This document shows, piece by piece, positions 17,390 to 25,658 of a stretch of DNA of 64,000 nt (position 1 is the first letter of the stretch; each line of letters starts with the position of its first letter). The notes below the pieces were generated by a model that was not told the origin of the DNA, searched no databases, and saw only the letters and a program-made list of their open reading frames with translations. The position numbers and the translations under genes were made by a program. Source of the DNA: an uncultured Robinsoniella sp. (GTDB lineage: Bacteria; Bacillota; Clostridia; Lachnospirales; Lachnospiraceae); assembly GCA_900539655.1 (NCBI GenBank), contig UQCR01000001.1, positions 186,001-250,000 on the forward strand, written 5' to 3'.

Positions 17390-17776
17390 ATGGCAAAAGG
17401 ACATAGATCCCAAATCAAAAGAGAGAGAAATGCACAGAAAGACACCAGACCAAGCGCTAAGTTATCTTACGCTAGAGTTTCTGTCCAGAAAGCATGTTTC
17501 GTATTAGATGCCATCAGAGGCAAAGATGTACAGACAGCACTTGGTATTGTAACTTACAATCCAAGATATGCGTCTAGCTTAATAGAAAAATTATTGAAAT
17601 CAGCAATCGCTAATGCTGAGAACAACAACGGAATGGTTGTAGAAAACCTTTTTGTAGAGGAATGCTACGCTAATAAAGGACCTACAATGAAGAGAATCAA
17701 ACCAAGAGCACAGGGTAGAGCTTACAGAATCGAAAAGAGAACAAGTCATATCACTGTTGTGCTGAATGAAAGATAA
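17390..17776 (+). CDS. rplV: 50S ribosomal protein L22
   Basis: Tunnel-lining protein and a site of macrolide-resistance mutations in other species, 128 aa. The globular part ends in the family motif KGPTMKRIKPRAQGRAYRI with the beta-hairpin tip. AAAGGAGG precedes the ATG. Confidence 0.97.
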   Translation: MAKGHRSQIKRERNAQKDTRPSAKLSYARVSVQKACFVLDAIRGKDVQTALGIVTYNPRYASSLIEKLLKSAIANAENNNGMVVENLFVEECYANKGPTMKRIKPRAQGRAYRIEKRTSHITVVLNER

Positions 17777-17787
17777 GGAGGGCAATC

Positions 17788-18444
17788 ATGGGACAAAAAG
17801 TTAATCCTCACGGCTTAAGAGTCGGAGTTATTAAAGACTGGGACTCCAAATGGTATGCTGAGGCTGACTTCGCTGACTATTTAGTAGAAGATCACAAAAT
17901 CAGAACATACCTGAAGAAGAAGTTATATAGCGCAGGTGTATCTAAGATTGAAATCGAAAGAGCATCTGACAGAGTGAAAGTAATCATTCATACTGCTAAA
18001 CCAGGTGTGGTTATCGGTAAAGGTGGTTCTGAAATCGAAAAAGTAAAAGCTGAAGTTCAGAAGCTTACAGATAAAAAGATTATCGTTGATATCAAAGAAG
18101 TAAAAAGACCGGACAAAGATGCTCAGTTAGTAGCAGAAAACATTGCCTTACAGTTAGAGAACCGTGTTTCTTTCAGACGTGCAATGAAATCCACTATGAC
18201 AAGAACAATGAGATCCGGAGCGAAAGGTATCAAAACAGCAGTTGCAGGACGTCTTGGCGGAGCTGATATGGCTCGTACAGAATTCTACAGCGAAGGTACT
18301 ATTCCACTTCAGACACTTAGAGCAGATATTGACTATGGATTCGCTGAAGCAGATACAACTTACGGCAAATTAGGCGTAAAAGTATGGATCTACAAAGGCG
18401 AGATACTTCCAACTAAAGATACAAAGGAAGGGAGCGATAAATAA
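17788..18444 (+). CDS. rpsC: 30S ribosomal protein S3
   Basis: Part of the mRNA entry tunnel and helicase activity of the 30S subunit, 218 aa. The KH domain GXXG is VVIGKGGSEIEK, and the C-terminal domain has GRLGGADMARTEFYSEG. The stop overlaps the ATG of rplP by one base. Confidence 0.97.
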   Translation: MGQKVNPHGLRVGVIKDWDSKWYAEADFADYLVEDHKIRTYLKKKLYSAGVSKIEIERASDRVKVIIHTAKPGVVIGKGGSEIEKVKAEVQKLTDKKIIVDIKEVKRPDKDAQLVAENIALQLENRVSFRRAMKSTMTRTMRSGAKGIKTAVAGRLGGADMARTEFYSEGTIPLQTLRADIDYGFAEADTTYGKLGVKVWIYKGEILPTKDTKEGSDK

Positions 18445-18881
18445 TGTTAATGCCAAAAAGAGTAAAGCGTCGTAAACAGTTCCGTGGATCTATGGCTGGT
18501 AAAGCACTTAGAGGAAATACGATTTCAAACGGAGAATATGGACTTGTCGCTTTAGAACCATGTTGGATCAAATCAAACCAGATCGAAGCAGCCCGTGTTG
18601 CTATGACCCGTTACATCAAACGTGGTGGTAAGGTTTGGATTAAGATTTTCCCAGATAAACCAGTAACAGCTAAACCAGCAGAAACTCGTATGGGTTCCGG
18701 TAAAGGAACATTAGAATACTGGGTAGCAGTTGTAAAACCAGGACGTGTAATGTTCGAACTTGCAGGTGTTCCAGAAGAAATCGCACGTGAAGCATTACGT
18801 CTTGCTATGCATAAATTACCTTGTAAATGTAAGATCGTTTCTCGCGCAGACTTAGAAGGCGGTGATAACAGTGAAAATTAA
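18444..18881 (+). CDS. rplP: 50S ribosomal protein L16
   Basis: Protein near the A-site tRNA elbow, 145 aa. Recognisable by MPKRVKRRKQFRGSMAG and RMGSGKGTLEYWVAVVKPG. The frame begins MLMPKR; the second Met (18450) is an equally plausible start. It overlaps rpmC by 11 bp. Confidence 0.97.
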   Translation: MLMPKRVKRRKQFRGSMAGKALRGNTISNGEYGLVALEPCWIKSNQIEAARVAMTRYIKRGGKVWIKIFPDKPVTAKPAETRMGSGKGTLEYWVAVVKPGRVMFELAGVPEEIAREALRLAMHKLPCKCKIVSRADLEGGDNSEN

Positions 18882-19071
18882 TAAATTTGTAGAAGATTTA
18901 AAAAGCAAATCAGCTGCAGAATTAAATGAAGAATTAGTAGCTGCTAAAAAGGAACTTTTTAACTTAAGATTCCAGAACGCAACCAATCAGTTAGATAACA
19001 CAAGCAGAATTAAAGAAGTTCGCAAGAACATCGCAAGAATTCAGACAGTGATTACTGAGATGGCTCAATAA
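18871..19071 (+). CDS. rpmC: 50S ribosomal protein L29
   Basis: Small two-helix protein beside L23 at the tunnel exit, 66 aa, with the family motif ELFNLRFQNATNQLDN. GTG 18871 (MKINKF) is chosen over GTG 18862 because AAGGCGG at 18856-18862 is then correctly spaced. The start lies inside the end of rplP. Confidence 0.95.
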   Translation: MKINKFVEDLKSKSAAELNEELVAAKKELFNLRFQNATNQLDNTSRIKEVRKNIARIQTVITEMAQ

Positions 19072-19078
19072 TATAGGA

Positions 19079-19164
19079 TACACCAATCCACTGAACCAGG
19101 AAACACTTTCAGGAGTGGGGTGGGTGTAGATTCGCACGATATTCGGGTTAAACCGACAACGTGC
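19079..19164 (+). other. two hairpins between rpmC and rpsQ
   Basis: TACACC (19079-19084) pairs with GGTGTA (19123-19128), with CCACT/AGTGG and GAA/TTC stacked inside. Next, GCACG (19134-19138) pairs with CGTGC (19160-19164), with TCGG/CCGA inside. Neither is followed by a U-tract, so they are not intrinsic terminators. Most gaps in this operon are under 40 bp, so this insert stands out. Confidence 0.6.
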
Positions 19165-19189
19165 TTATACCATGAAAGGAGTAAATAAC

Positions 19190-19444
19190 GTGGAAAGAAA
19201 TCTTAGAAAAACCCGTACTGGTAAAGTTGTTAGCGACAAAATGGATAAGACTATTGTCGTTGCAGTAGAAGACCATGTTAAACATCCTCTTTACAAAAAG
19301 ATCGTAAAGAGAACATATAAATTAAAAGCACATGATGAAAATAATGAATGTAACATTGGTGATACCGTAAAAGTTATGGAAACAAGACCATTATCCAAAG
19401 ATAAAAGATGGAGACTTGTTGAAATCATCGAGAGAGTTAAATAG
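19190..19444 (+). CDS. rpsQ: 30S ribosomal protein S17
   Basis: Primary rRNA-binding protein of the 30S body, 84 aa, OB fold. Motifs: RKTRTGKVVSDKMDKTIVV and the basic METRPLSKDKRWRLVEI end. The start is GTG 19190 (MERNLRK), placed 8 bases after AAAGGAG; the upstream ATG at 19172 overlaps that site. Confidence 0.96.
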   Translation: MERNLRKTRTGKVVSDKMDKTIVVAVEDHVKHPLYKKIVKRTYKLKAHDENNECNIGDTVKVMETRPLSKDKRWRLVEIIERVK

Positions 19445-19462
19445 TATAGGAGGTATATCAGC

Positions 19463-19831
19463 ATGATACAACAAGAGAGTAGACTTAGAGTTGCTGATAA
19501 CACTGGTGCCAAAGAATTACTTTGTATCAGAGTTATGGGCGGATCTACCAGAAGATATGCAAATATCGGCGACATTATCGTAGCTACCGTTAAAGATGCA
19601 ACACCAGGCGGTGTTGTAAAAAAAGGTGATGTTGTAAAAGCTGTAGTTGTTCGTACAGTAAAAGGCGCTCGTCGTAAAGACGGTTCTTATATTAAATTCG
19701 ACGAAAATGCTGCTGTTATTATCAAAGATGACAAGAATCCAAAAGGAACTCGTATTTTTGGACCAGTAGCCAGAGAGCTTCGTGAAAAACAATTCATGAA
19801 AATTGTTTCCTTAGCTCCTGAAGTATTATAA
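19463..19831 (+). CDS. rplN: 50S ribosomal protein L14
   Basis: Forms the B8 inter-subunit bridge, 122 aa. MIQQESRLRVADNTGAKE and DENAAVIIKDDKNPKGTRIFGPVARELR are diagnostic. AGGAGG lies just upstream. Confidence 0.97.
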   Translation: MIQQESRLRVADNTGAKELLCIRVMGGSTRRYANIGDIIVATVKDATPGGVVKKGDVVKAVVVRTVKGARRKDGSYIKFDENAAVIIKDDKNPKGTRIFGPVARELREKQFMKIVSLAPEVL

Positions 19832-19846
19832 GGAGGTGCCAAAAGA

Positions 19847-20158
19847 ATGTCAGCTATGAAAATTAAAAAAGGCGATTCTGTAAAAGTGATCGCTGGTAAA
19901 GATAAAGATAAAGAAGGCAAAGTTCTTGCTGTAGACGTAAAAGCAAGTAAAGTACTTGTTGAAGGCGTAGGCATGATTACAAAGCATTCAAAACCATCAG
20001 CAGCGAATCAGCAGGGTGGAATCATCAATAAAGAAGCGTTTATCGATGTTTCTAACGTTATGCTGCTTCACAAAGGAAAAGCAACAAGAGTTGGTTTTAA
20101 AATGGATGGAGACAAAAAAGTTCGTTTTGCGAAAGCAACTGGCGAAGTGATCGATTAA
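19847..20158 (+). CDS. rplX: 50S ribosomal protein L24
   Basis: Assembly initiator of the 50S subunit, 103 aa, with the N-terminal KOW motif KKGDSVKVIAGKDKDKEGKVL. AAGGAGG precedes ATG 19847; a second Met three residues on (MKIKKGD) is the alternative start. Confidence 0.97.
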   Translation: MSAMKIKKGDSVKVIAGKDKDKEGKVLAVDVKASKVLVEGVGMITKHSKPSAANQQGGIINKEAFIDVSNVMLLHKGKATRVGFKMDGDKKVRFAKATGEVID

Positions 20159-20180
20159 TTAAGAGAGGAGGCCGCACAAG

Positions 20181-20720
20181 TTGAGTAGACTGAAAGAAAC
20201 TTACAAGAATGAGATCGTAGATGCTATGATCAAAAAATTTGGATATAAAAATGTAATGGAAGTACCGAAGATTGATAAAGTTGTTATCAATATGGGCGTT
20301 GGCGAAGCTAAAGATAACGCTAAATTATTAGAAACTGCTGTAAAAGACATGGAAACCATTGCAGGACAGAAGGCAGTTCTTACCAGAGCAAAGAATTCTG
20401 TTGCTAATTTCAAAATCCGTGAAGGTATGGCAATCGGATGTAAGGTAACACTTCGTGGCGAGAGAATGTATGAATTTGTTGATCGTCTGATCAATTTAGC
20501 ATTACCTCGTGTACGTGACTTTAGAGGTGTAAACCCTAACGCATTTGATGGAAGAGGTAACTATGCACTGGGTATTAAAGAACAGTTGATTTTCCCTGAA
20601 ATCGAATACGATAAAGTAGACAAGGTTAGAGGTATGGACGTAATTTTCGTTACGACTGCTAAGACTGACGAAGAAGCTCGTGAATTATTGGCACAGTTCA
20701 ATATGCCGTTTACTAAATAG
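20181..20720 (+). CDS. rplE: 50S ribosomal protein L5
   Basis: 5S rRNA-binding protein of the central protuberance, 179 aa. Motif PKIDKVVINMGVGEA and the end DEEARELLAQFNMPF fit the family. The start is TTG 20181 behind GAGAGGAGG, one of several non-ATG starts in this operon. Confidence 0.97.
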   Translation: MSRLKETYKNEIVDAMIKKFGYKNVMEVPKIDKVVINMGVGEAKDNAKLLETAVKDMETIAGQKAVLTRAKNSVANFKIREGMAIGCKVTLRGERMYEFVDRLINLALPRVRDFRGVNPNAFDGRGNYALGIKEQLIFPEIEYDKVDKVRGMDVIFVTTAKTDEEARELLAQFNMPFTK

Positions 20721-20738
20721 TTATAGGAGGGAAATTTC

Positions 20739-20924
20739 ATGGCTAAAACAGCAATGAAAATCAAACAGCAACGTCCGGCAAAATTCTCTACAAGAGAATA
20801 CAGCCGTTGTAGAATCTGTGGACGTCCACATGCTTATTTAAGAAAATACGGAATCTGCAGAATCTGCTTCCGTGAATTAGCATACAAAGGACAGATCCCA
20901 GGCGTGAAAAAAGCAAGCTGGTAG
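20739..20924 (+). CDS. rpsZ: 30S ribosomal protein S14, zinc-binding type
   Basis: Short S14 of 61 aa that keeps the zinc ribbon: Cys24, Cys27, Cys40 and Cys43 (CRIC ... CRICF). Many Firmicutes also carry a longer zinc-free paralogue used under zinc starvation; none is in this window. TAGGAGG precedes the ATG. Confidence 0.96.
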   Translation: MAKTAMKIKQQRPAKFSTREYSRCRICGRPHAYLRKYGICRICFRELAYKGQIPGVKKASW

Positions 20925-20953
20925 GATAAAGTAGTAGAGAGGAGGCAACTTAA

Positions 20954-21355
20954 ATGACAATGAGCGATCCAATCGCAGATATGCTTACAAGAATTCGTAA
21001 TGCAAATACTGCTAAACATGATACAGTAGATGTACCTGCTTCTAAAATGAAAATTGCTATTGCAAACATTCTTTTAGATCAAGGTTATATTGCAAAATAT
21101 GATATCGTAGAAGATGGAAACTTTAATACAATCCGTATCACTTTAAAATACGGTGCAGATAAAAATGAAAAGATCATTACAGGTCTTAAGAGAATTTCTA
21201 AACCAGGTTTACGTGTATACGCAAACAAGGAAGAACTTCCAAAAGTACTTGGAGGTTTAGGCGTAGCAATTATTTCTACCAACCAGGGTGTTATCACTGA
21301 CAAAGAAGCTAGAAAGCTTCAGGTAGGCGGAGAAGTTCTGGCATTTGTTTGGTAG
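20954..21355 (+). CDS. rpsH: 30S ribosomal protein S8
   Basis: Central-domain assembly protein, 133 aa; in E. coli it represses the spc operon by binding mRNA near rplE. MSDPIADMLTRIRNAN and the C-terminal STNQGVITDKEARK region identify it. GAGAGGAGG precedes the ATG. A GAAAGGG-CTCAGA-CCCTTTC hairpin (21385-21404) follows in the gap before rplF, without a U-tract. Confidence 0.97.
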   Translation: MTMSDPIADMLTRIRNANTAKHDTVDVPASKMKIAIANILLDQGYIAKYDIVEDGNFNTIRITLKYGADKNEKIITGLKRISKPGLRVYANKEELPKVLGGLGVAIISTNQGVITDKEARKLQVGGEVLAFVW

Positions 21356-21433
21356 GCTGTAAATTATAGAAGTTACTGAAAACAGAAAGGGCTCAGACCC
21401 TTTCCGAAAATTTAAGTAAGGAGGACATTTAAA

Positions 21434-21973
21434 ATGTCACGTATCGGAAGAATGCCAGTAGCAGTTCCGGCAGGCGTTACTGTTGAAATTGCAGAAGGCA
21501 ATAAAGTTACTGTAAAAGGTAGCAAAGGTACACTTGAAAGAGTATTACCTGTAGAAATGGAAATCAAATTAGAAGACGGTCAGGTTCTTGTAACAAGACC
21601 TAACGATTTAAAGAAAATGAAATCATTACATGGTTTGACAAGAACTTTAATTTCTAACATGGTTGTAGGTGTTAGTGAAGGATATCAGAAAGTTCTTGAA
21701 GTAAATGGTGTTGGTTACAAAGCAGCAAAAGCTGGTAATAAATTAACATTATCTCTTGGATATTCCCATCCGGTAGAAATGATCGATCCAGAAGGATTAG
21801 AGTCTGCTGTAGAAGGAAATAAGATCATTGTAAAAGGTATCGATAAAGAAAAAGTTGGCCAATACGCAGCTGAAATCAGAGAGAAGAGAAAACCGGAACC
21901 TTATAAAGGAAAAGGTATTAAATATGCTGATGAAGTTATTAGACGTAAAGTTGGTAAGACTGGTAAGAAATAA
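21434..21973 (+). CDS. rplF: 50S ribosomal protein L6
   Basis: Two-domain protein near the sarcin-ricin loop, 179 aa. MSRIGRMPVAVPAGV at the start and RKPEPYKGKGIKYADEVIRRK at the end are family signatures. AAGGAGG lies before the ATG. Confidence 0.97.
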   Translation: MSRIGRMPVAVPAGVTVEIAEGNKVTVKGSKGTLERVLPVEMEIKLEDGQVLVTRPNDLKKMKSLHGLTRTLISNMVVGVSEGYQKVLEVNGVGYKAAKAGNKLTLSLGYSHPVEMIDPEGLESAVEGNKIIVKGIDKEKVGQYAAEIREKRKPEPYKGKGIKYADEVIRRKVGKTGKK

Positions 21974-21990
21974 TTAAGGAGAGTGTGAAA

Positions 21991-22359
21991 ATGGTTAATA
22001 AAGAATCCAGAACAAAAGTTCGCGAAAAAAAACACCTGAAAATTCGTAATCGTTTCAGCGGAACTACTGAAAGACCACGTTTAGCAGTGTTTAGAAGTAA
22101 TAATCATATGTATGCTCAAATTATTGACGATACAGTTGGAAATACACTTGTTTCAGCTTCCACCCTTCAGAAGGATGTAAAAGCGGAATTAGAGAAGACC
22201 AATAACGTTGATGCAGCAGCATATTTAGGTACTGTTATTGCAAAAAAGGCTTTGGAAAAAGGTATTACAACTGTTGTCTTTGATAGAGGCGGCTTCATAT
22301 ATCAGGGTAAAATCAAAGCATTAGCAGATGCAGCTAGAGAAGCTGGTCTAGAATTTTAG
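21991..22359 (+). CDS. rplR: 50S ribosomal protein L18
   Basis: 5S rRNA-binding protein, 122 aa, with RPRLAVFRSNNHMYAQIIDD and the end VVFDRGGFIYQGKIKALADAAREAGL. ATG 21991 is used because AAGGAG (21976-21981) is 9 bases away; an in-frame GTG at 21985 is too close to it. Confidence 0.97.
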   Translation: MVNKESRTKVREKKHLKIRNRFSGTTERPRLAVFRSNNHMYAQIIDDTVGNTLVSASTLQKDVKAELEKTNNVDAAAYLGTVIAKKALEKGITTVVFDRGGFIYQGKIKALADAAREAGLEF

Positions 22360-22371
22360 GAGGTAGAACAC

Positions 22372-22881
22372 ATGAAACATACAATTATTGATGCTAGCAG
22401 CTTAGAATTAAACGAAAAAGTAGTATCAATTAAACGTGTAACAAAAGTTGTTAAAGGTGGTCGTAACTTCCGTTTTACAGCTTTGGTAGTTGTTGGTGAT
22501 GGCAACGGACACGTTGGCGCTGGACTTGGTAAAGCTACTGAGATTCCAGAAGCTATCCGTAAAGGAAAAGAAGATGCTGCTAAAAAGCTCATCTGTGTAT
22601 CAATGGATGACAATGCTAGTATCCCACATGATTTTCAGGGTAAATTCGGTGGTGCTTCCGTATTGTTAAAAAGAGCTCCTGAAGGTACCGGTGTTATCGC
22701 TGGTGGTCCTGCACGTAGCGTACTTGAGCTTGCAGGCATCAAGAACATCCGTACAAAATCTTTAGGATCAAACAATAAACAAAACGTAGTACTTGCAACG
22801 ATCGAAGGCTTAAGACAGATCAAGTCTCCTGAAGAAGTTGCTAGACTTCGCGGAAAATCTGTTGAAGAGATTCTGGCGTAA
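22372..22881 (+). CDS. rpsE: 30S ribosomal protein S5
   Basis: Decoding-fidelity protein at the mRNA entry, 169 aa. The double-stranded-RNA-like fold is seen in VVKGGRNFRFTALVVVGDGN, and the glycine-rich motif GVIAGGPARSVLELAGI follows. Its ribosome-binding AGGAGG overlaps the rplR stop region. Confidence 0.97.
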   Translation: MKHTIIDASSLELNEKVVSIKRVTKVVKGGRNFRFTALVVVGDGNGHVGAGLGKATEIPEAIRKGKEDAAKKLICVSMDDNASIPHDFQGKFGGASVLLKRAPEGTGVIAGGPARSVLELAGIKNIRTKSLGSNNKQNVVLATIEGLRQIKSPEEVARLRGKSVEEILA

Positions 22882-22895
22882 GGAGGATTTGAAAA

Positions 22896-23078
22896 ATGGC
22901 AGATAAAGTAAAAGTTACATTAGTGAAATCTACAATCGGTGCTATTCCTAAACATTGTGCTACAGTAGCAGCTTTGGGACTGAAAAAAGTAAATAAATCA
23001 GTTGAATTACCAAACAACGCAGCTACTATGGGAATGGTGAAACAGGTACAGCATTTAGTGAAAGTAGAAGAAATCTAA
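22896..23078 (+). CDS. rpmD: 50S ribosomal protein L30
   Basis: Small 60-aa protein, with VKSTIGAIPKHCATVAALGLKKVNKSVELPN in two conserved strands and helix as usual for L30. AAGGAGG lies before the ATG. Placed between rpsE and rplO as in other Firmicutes. Confidence 0.96.
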   Translation: MADKVKVTLVKSTIGAIPKHCATVAALGLKKVNKSVELPNNAATMGMVKQVQHLVKVEEI

Positions 23079-23101
23079 ATTATTGATAAGGAGGTGTCGA
23101 G

Positions 23102-23542
23102 ATGGATTTATCAAATTTACAGCCTGCTGAAGGTTCGAAACACAGCGATAACTTCAGAAGAGGACGTGGACACGGTTCAGGAAACGGTAAAACTGCTGGT
23201 AAAGGACATAAAGGACAGAAAGCTCGTTCAGGAGCAACAAGAATTGGCTTCGAAGGTGGACAGATGCCTTTATACAGACGTATCCCGAAGAGAGGTTTCA
23301 CGAACAGAAATACTCTTGAGATTGAATCAATCAACGTTAGCGAGCTTGAAAGATTTGAAAATGATACCGAAGTTACCATTGAAACATTAATGGAAGCAGG
23401 TGTTATTAAAAGTCCAAAAGATGGCGTTAAGATACTTGGCAACGGTGAACTTACAAAGAAGCTTACTGTAAAAGTAAATGCCTTCAGTGAAGGTGCAAAA
23501 ACTAAAATAGAAGCACTTGGTGGAAAAGCAGAGGTGATCTAA
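23102..23542 (+). CDS. rplO: 50S ribosomal protein L15
   Basis: Late-assembly protein of the 50S core, 146 aa. The glycine-rich N-terminal arm (GRGHGSGNGKTAGKGHKGQ) and GGQMPLYRRIPKRGF are diagnostic. Its stop overlaps the first base of secY. Confidence 0.97.
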   Translation: MDLSNLQPAEGSKHSDNFRRGRGHGSGNGKTAGKGHKGQKARSGATRIGFEGGQMPLYRRIPKRGFTNRNTLEIESINVSELERFENDTEVTIETLMEAGVIKSPKDGVKILGNGELTKKLTVKVNAFSEGAKTKIEALGGKAEVI

Positions 23543-24858
23543 TGTTAGAGACGCTACGAAATGCATTTAAAATTAAGGAAGTACGAAAAAAGATTTTCTT
23601 CACGTTTTTGATGCTGGTAGTAATAAGATTGGGCTCTCAGCTTCCTGTTCCAGGAGTGGATAGATCGTATTTAGCCAACTGGTTTGCAAACCAGACCGGT
23701 GATGCATTTAATTTCTTTAGTGCATTCACCGGTGGCTCTTTCGAGAAGATGTCAATATTCGCATTGAATATTACACCTTATATTACATCCTCAATCATAA
23801 TCCAGCTTCTTACAATTGCAATTCCGAAGTTAGAAGAAATGCAAAAAGAAGGGGAAGATGGCAGGAAGAAACTTACTGCTATTACCCGTTATGTAACGGT
23901 TGCTTTAGCATTAATTGAATCAATTGCCATGGCAATTGGTTTTGGTAACAAAGGATTAATCCCGGATATGAACTTCGTGAAAGCATTTATGGTTGTAGTT
24001 GCATTAACAGCCGGTTCTGCTTTCTTAATGTGGGTTGGTGAACGTATTACAGAAAAGGGTGTCGGAAATGGTATCTCCATCGTATTGATGATCAATATCC
24101 TTTCCAGAATTCCTTCTGATTTAACGACACTTTACACTACGTTCGTAAAAGGAAAATCTGTTGCCCGTGGTTCACTGGCAGCATTAGTAATCCTTGCAGT
24201 AATAGTGGTTACAGTTGTGTTAGTTATACTTTTGAACGATGCACAGAGAAGAATCCCTGTTCAGTATGCAAAGAAAATGCAGGGACGGAAGATGGTTGGA
24301 GGCCAGTCCACACATATTCCGTTGAAAGTAAATACAGCTGGAGTTATTCCGGTTATCTTTGCTTCTTCCCTGATGTCCATGCCGACTGTTATCGCATCGT
24401 TCTTAGGTAAAACCGGAGGAACTGGAGTTGGTGCAACCATCCTGGGAATGATGAGCCAGAATAACTGGTTTAGTCCAAAACAGCCGATTTATTCGGTTGG
24501 TTTGGTACTGTACATTGCAATGATCATTTTCTTTGCATATTTTTATACATCCATTACATTCAACCCAATTGAAGTAGCGGATAATATGAAAAAGCAGGGT
24601 GGATTTATTCCGGGTATTCGTCCTGGAAAGCCAACCACAGATTACTTAAACAAAATATTAAATTATCTCGTATTTTTAGGAGCTGTAGGACTTACAATTG
24701 TTGTTATAATTCCAATCTTCTTTAACGGAGTATTTGGTGCATATGTTTCCTTTGGTGGTACATCCATCATCATCATCGTAGGTGTTGTTCTGGAAACATT
24801 AAAGCAAATTGAATCACAGATGTTAGTACGTAATTATAAAGGCTTCTTAAGTGAGTAA
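23542..24858 (+). CDS. secY: protein translocase channel subunit SecY
   Basis: Ten-helix pore of the Sec translocon, 438 aa. Family signatures GGSFEKMSIFALNITPYITSS and the cytoplasmic loop region RRIPVQYAKKMQGRKMVGGQ are present. Overlaps rplO by one base, so synthesis of the channel is tied to ribosomal protein output. Confidence 0.97.
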   Translation: MLETLRNAFKIKEVRKKIFFTFLMLVVIRLGSQLPVPGVDRSYLANWFANQTGDAFNFFSAFTGGSFEKMSIFALNITPYITSSIIIQLLTIAIPKLEEMQKEGEDGRKKLTAITRYVTVALALIESIAMAIGFGNKGLIPDMNFVKAFMVVVALTAGSAFLMWVGERITEKGVGNGISIVLMINILSRIPSDLTTLYTTFVKGKSVARGSLAALVILAVIVVTVVLVILLNDAQRRIPVQYAKKMQGRKMVGGQSTHIPLKVNTAGVIPVIFASSLMSMPTVIASFLGKTGGTGVGATILGMMSQNNWFSPKQPIYSVGLVLYIAMIIFFAYFYTSITFNPIEVADNMKKQGGFIPGIRPGKPTTDYLNKILNYLVFLGAVGLTIVVIIPIFFNGVFGAYVSFGGTSIIIIVGVVLETLKQIESQMLVRNYKGFLSE

Positions 24859-24859
24859 A

Positions 24860-25009
24860 CAGTGTACTGCATCACTTACCGTTGTCTGCACAGGCAGCGG
24901 TAGGTGGGTAGTGCACTTAAATGCTATATAGGATGGATTATATCTGTTCATGGTTCTGAGCAGATAGGATGGATTATCATAAATATCCAAGGAAAGGTAG
25001 GGGTAAAGT
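24860..25009 (+). other. secY-adk gap with hairpin and 14-bp direct repeat
   Basis: A long imperfect hairpin spans about 24862-24917: AGTGTACT at its foot pairs with AGTGCACT, and ACCG/CGGT and CTGC/GCAG stack inside. It has no U-tract. Downstream, ATAGGATGGATTAT occurs twice (near 24926 and 24966), with ATCTG/CAGAT pairing between them. A processing site or attenuator before adk is possible. Confidence 0.55.
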
Positions 25010-25654
25010 ATGAAGATTATCATGTTAGGTGCACCTGGTGCCGGTAAGGGAACACAGGCTAAGAAAATTGCGGATAAGTATCAGATTCCACATATATCTA
25101 CAGGAGATATTTTCCGTGCCAATATCAAAAATGGAACGGAACTGGGGAAGAAAGCAAAAACTTACATGGATCAGGGGCTGTTAGTTCCGGATGAGCTGGT
25201 AGTGGATCTGGTAGTAGACAGAGTACAGCAGAGCGACTGTGCAAATGGCTATGTTCTGGATGGTTTCCCAAGAACGATTCCTCAGGCAGAAGCATTAGAT
25301 GCAGCACTTGCTAACTTAGGCGATAAAGTGGATTATGCAATTAATGTGGAAGTTCCGGACGAAAATATCATCAACCGTATGGGCGGAAGAAGAGCCTGTG
25401 TAGGCTGTGGTGCTACATACCATGTTGCATATAACCCTCCGAAAAAGGAAGGAACCTGTGACATTGACGGTGAAAAACTGATTTTAAGAGATGATGATAA
25501 ACCGGAAACGGTTAAAAAGCGTCTGGATGTATATCATGATCAGACACAGCCGTTAATTGAGTATTACAGCAGCAAGCAAATATTAAAAGAAGTAGATGGC
25601 ACCGTAGATATGGAAGACGTATTTACAGCTATCGTACAGATATTAGGAGTGTAA
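25010..25654 (+). CDS. adk: adenylate kinase
   Basis: Interconverts ATP + AMP and 2 ADP. 214 aa, long-form bacterial enzyme. The P-loop is GAPGAGKGTQ (residues 7-16). The LID carries a structural zinc site: Cys130, Cys133, Cys150 and Asp153, a C-C-C-D variant common in Firmicutes. It follows secY as in most Firmicutes. Confidence 0.97.
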   Translation: MKIIMLGAPGAGKGTQAKKIADKYQIPHISTGDIFRANIKNGTELGKKAKTYMDQGLLVPDELVVDLVVDRVQQSDCANGYVLDGFPRTIPQAEALDAALANLGDKVDYAINVEVPDENIINRMGGRRACVGCGATYHVAYNPPKKEGTCDIDGEKLILRDDDKPETVKKRLDVYHDQTQPLIEYYSSKQILKEVDGTVDMEDVFTAIVQILGV

Positions 25655-25658
25655 CACT

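Noticed and set aside
24862..24917. Terminator after secY
   Set aside because: Strong stem but no U-tract, and adk is normally co-transcribed with secY in Firmicutes.
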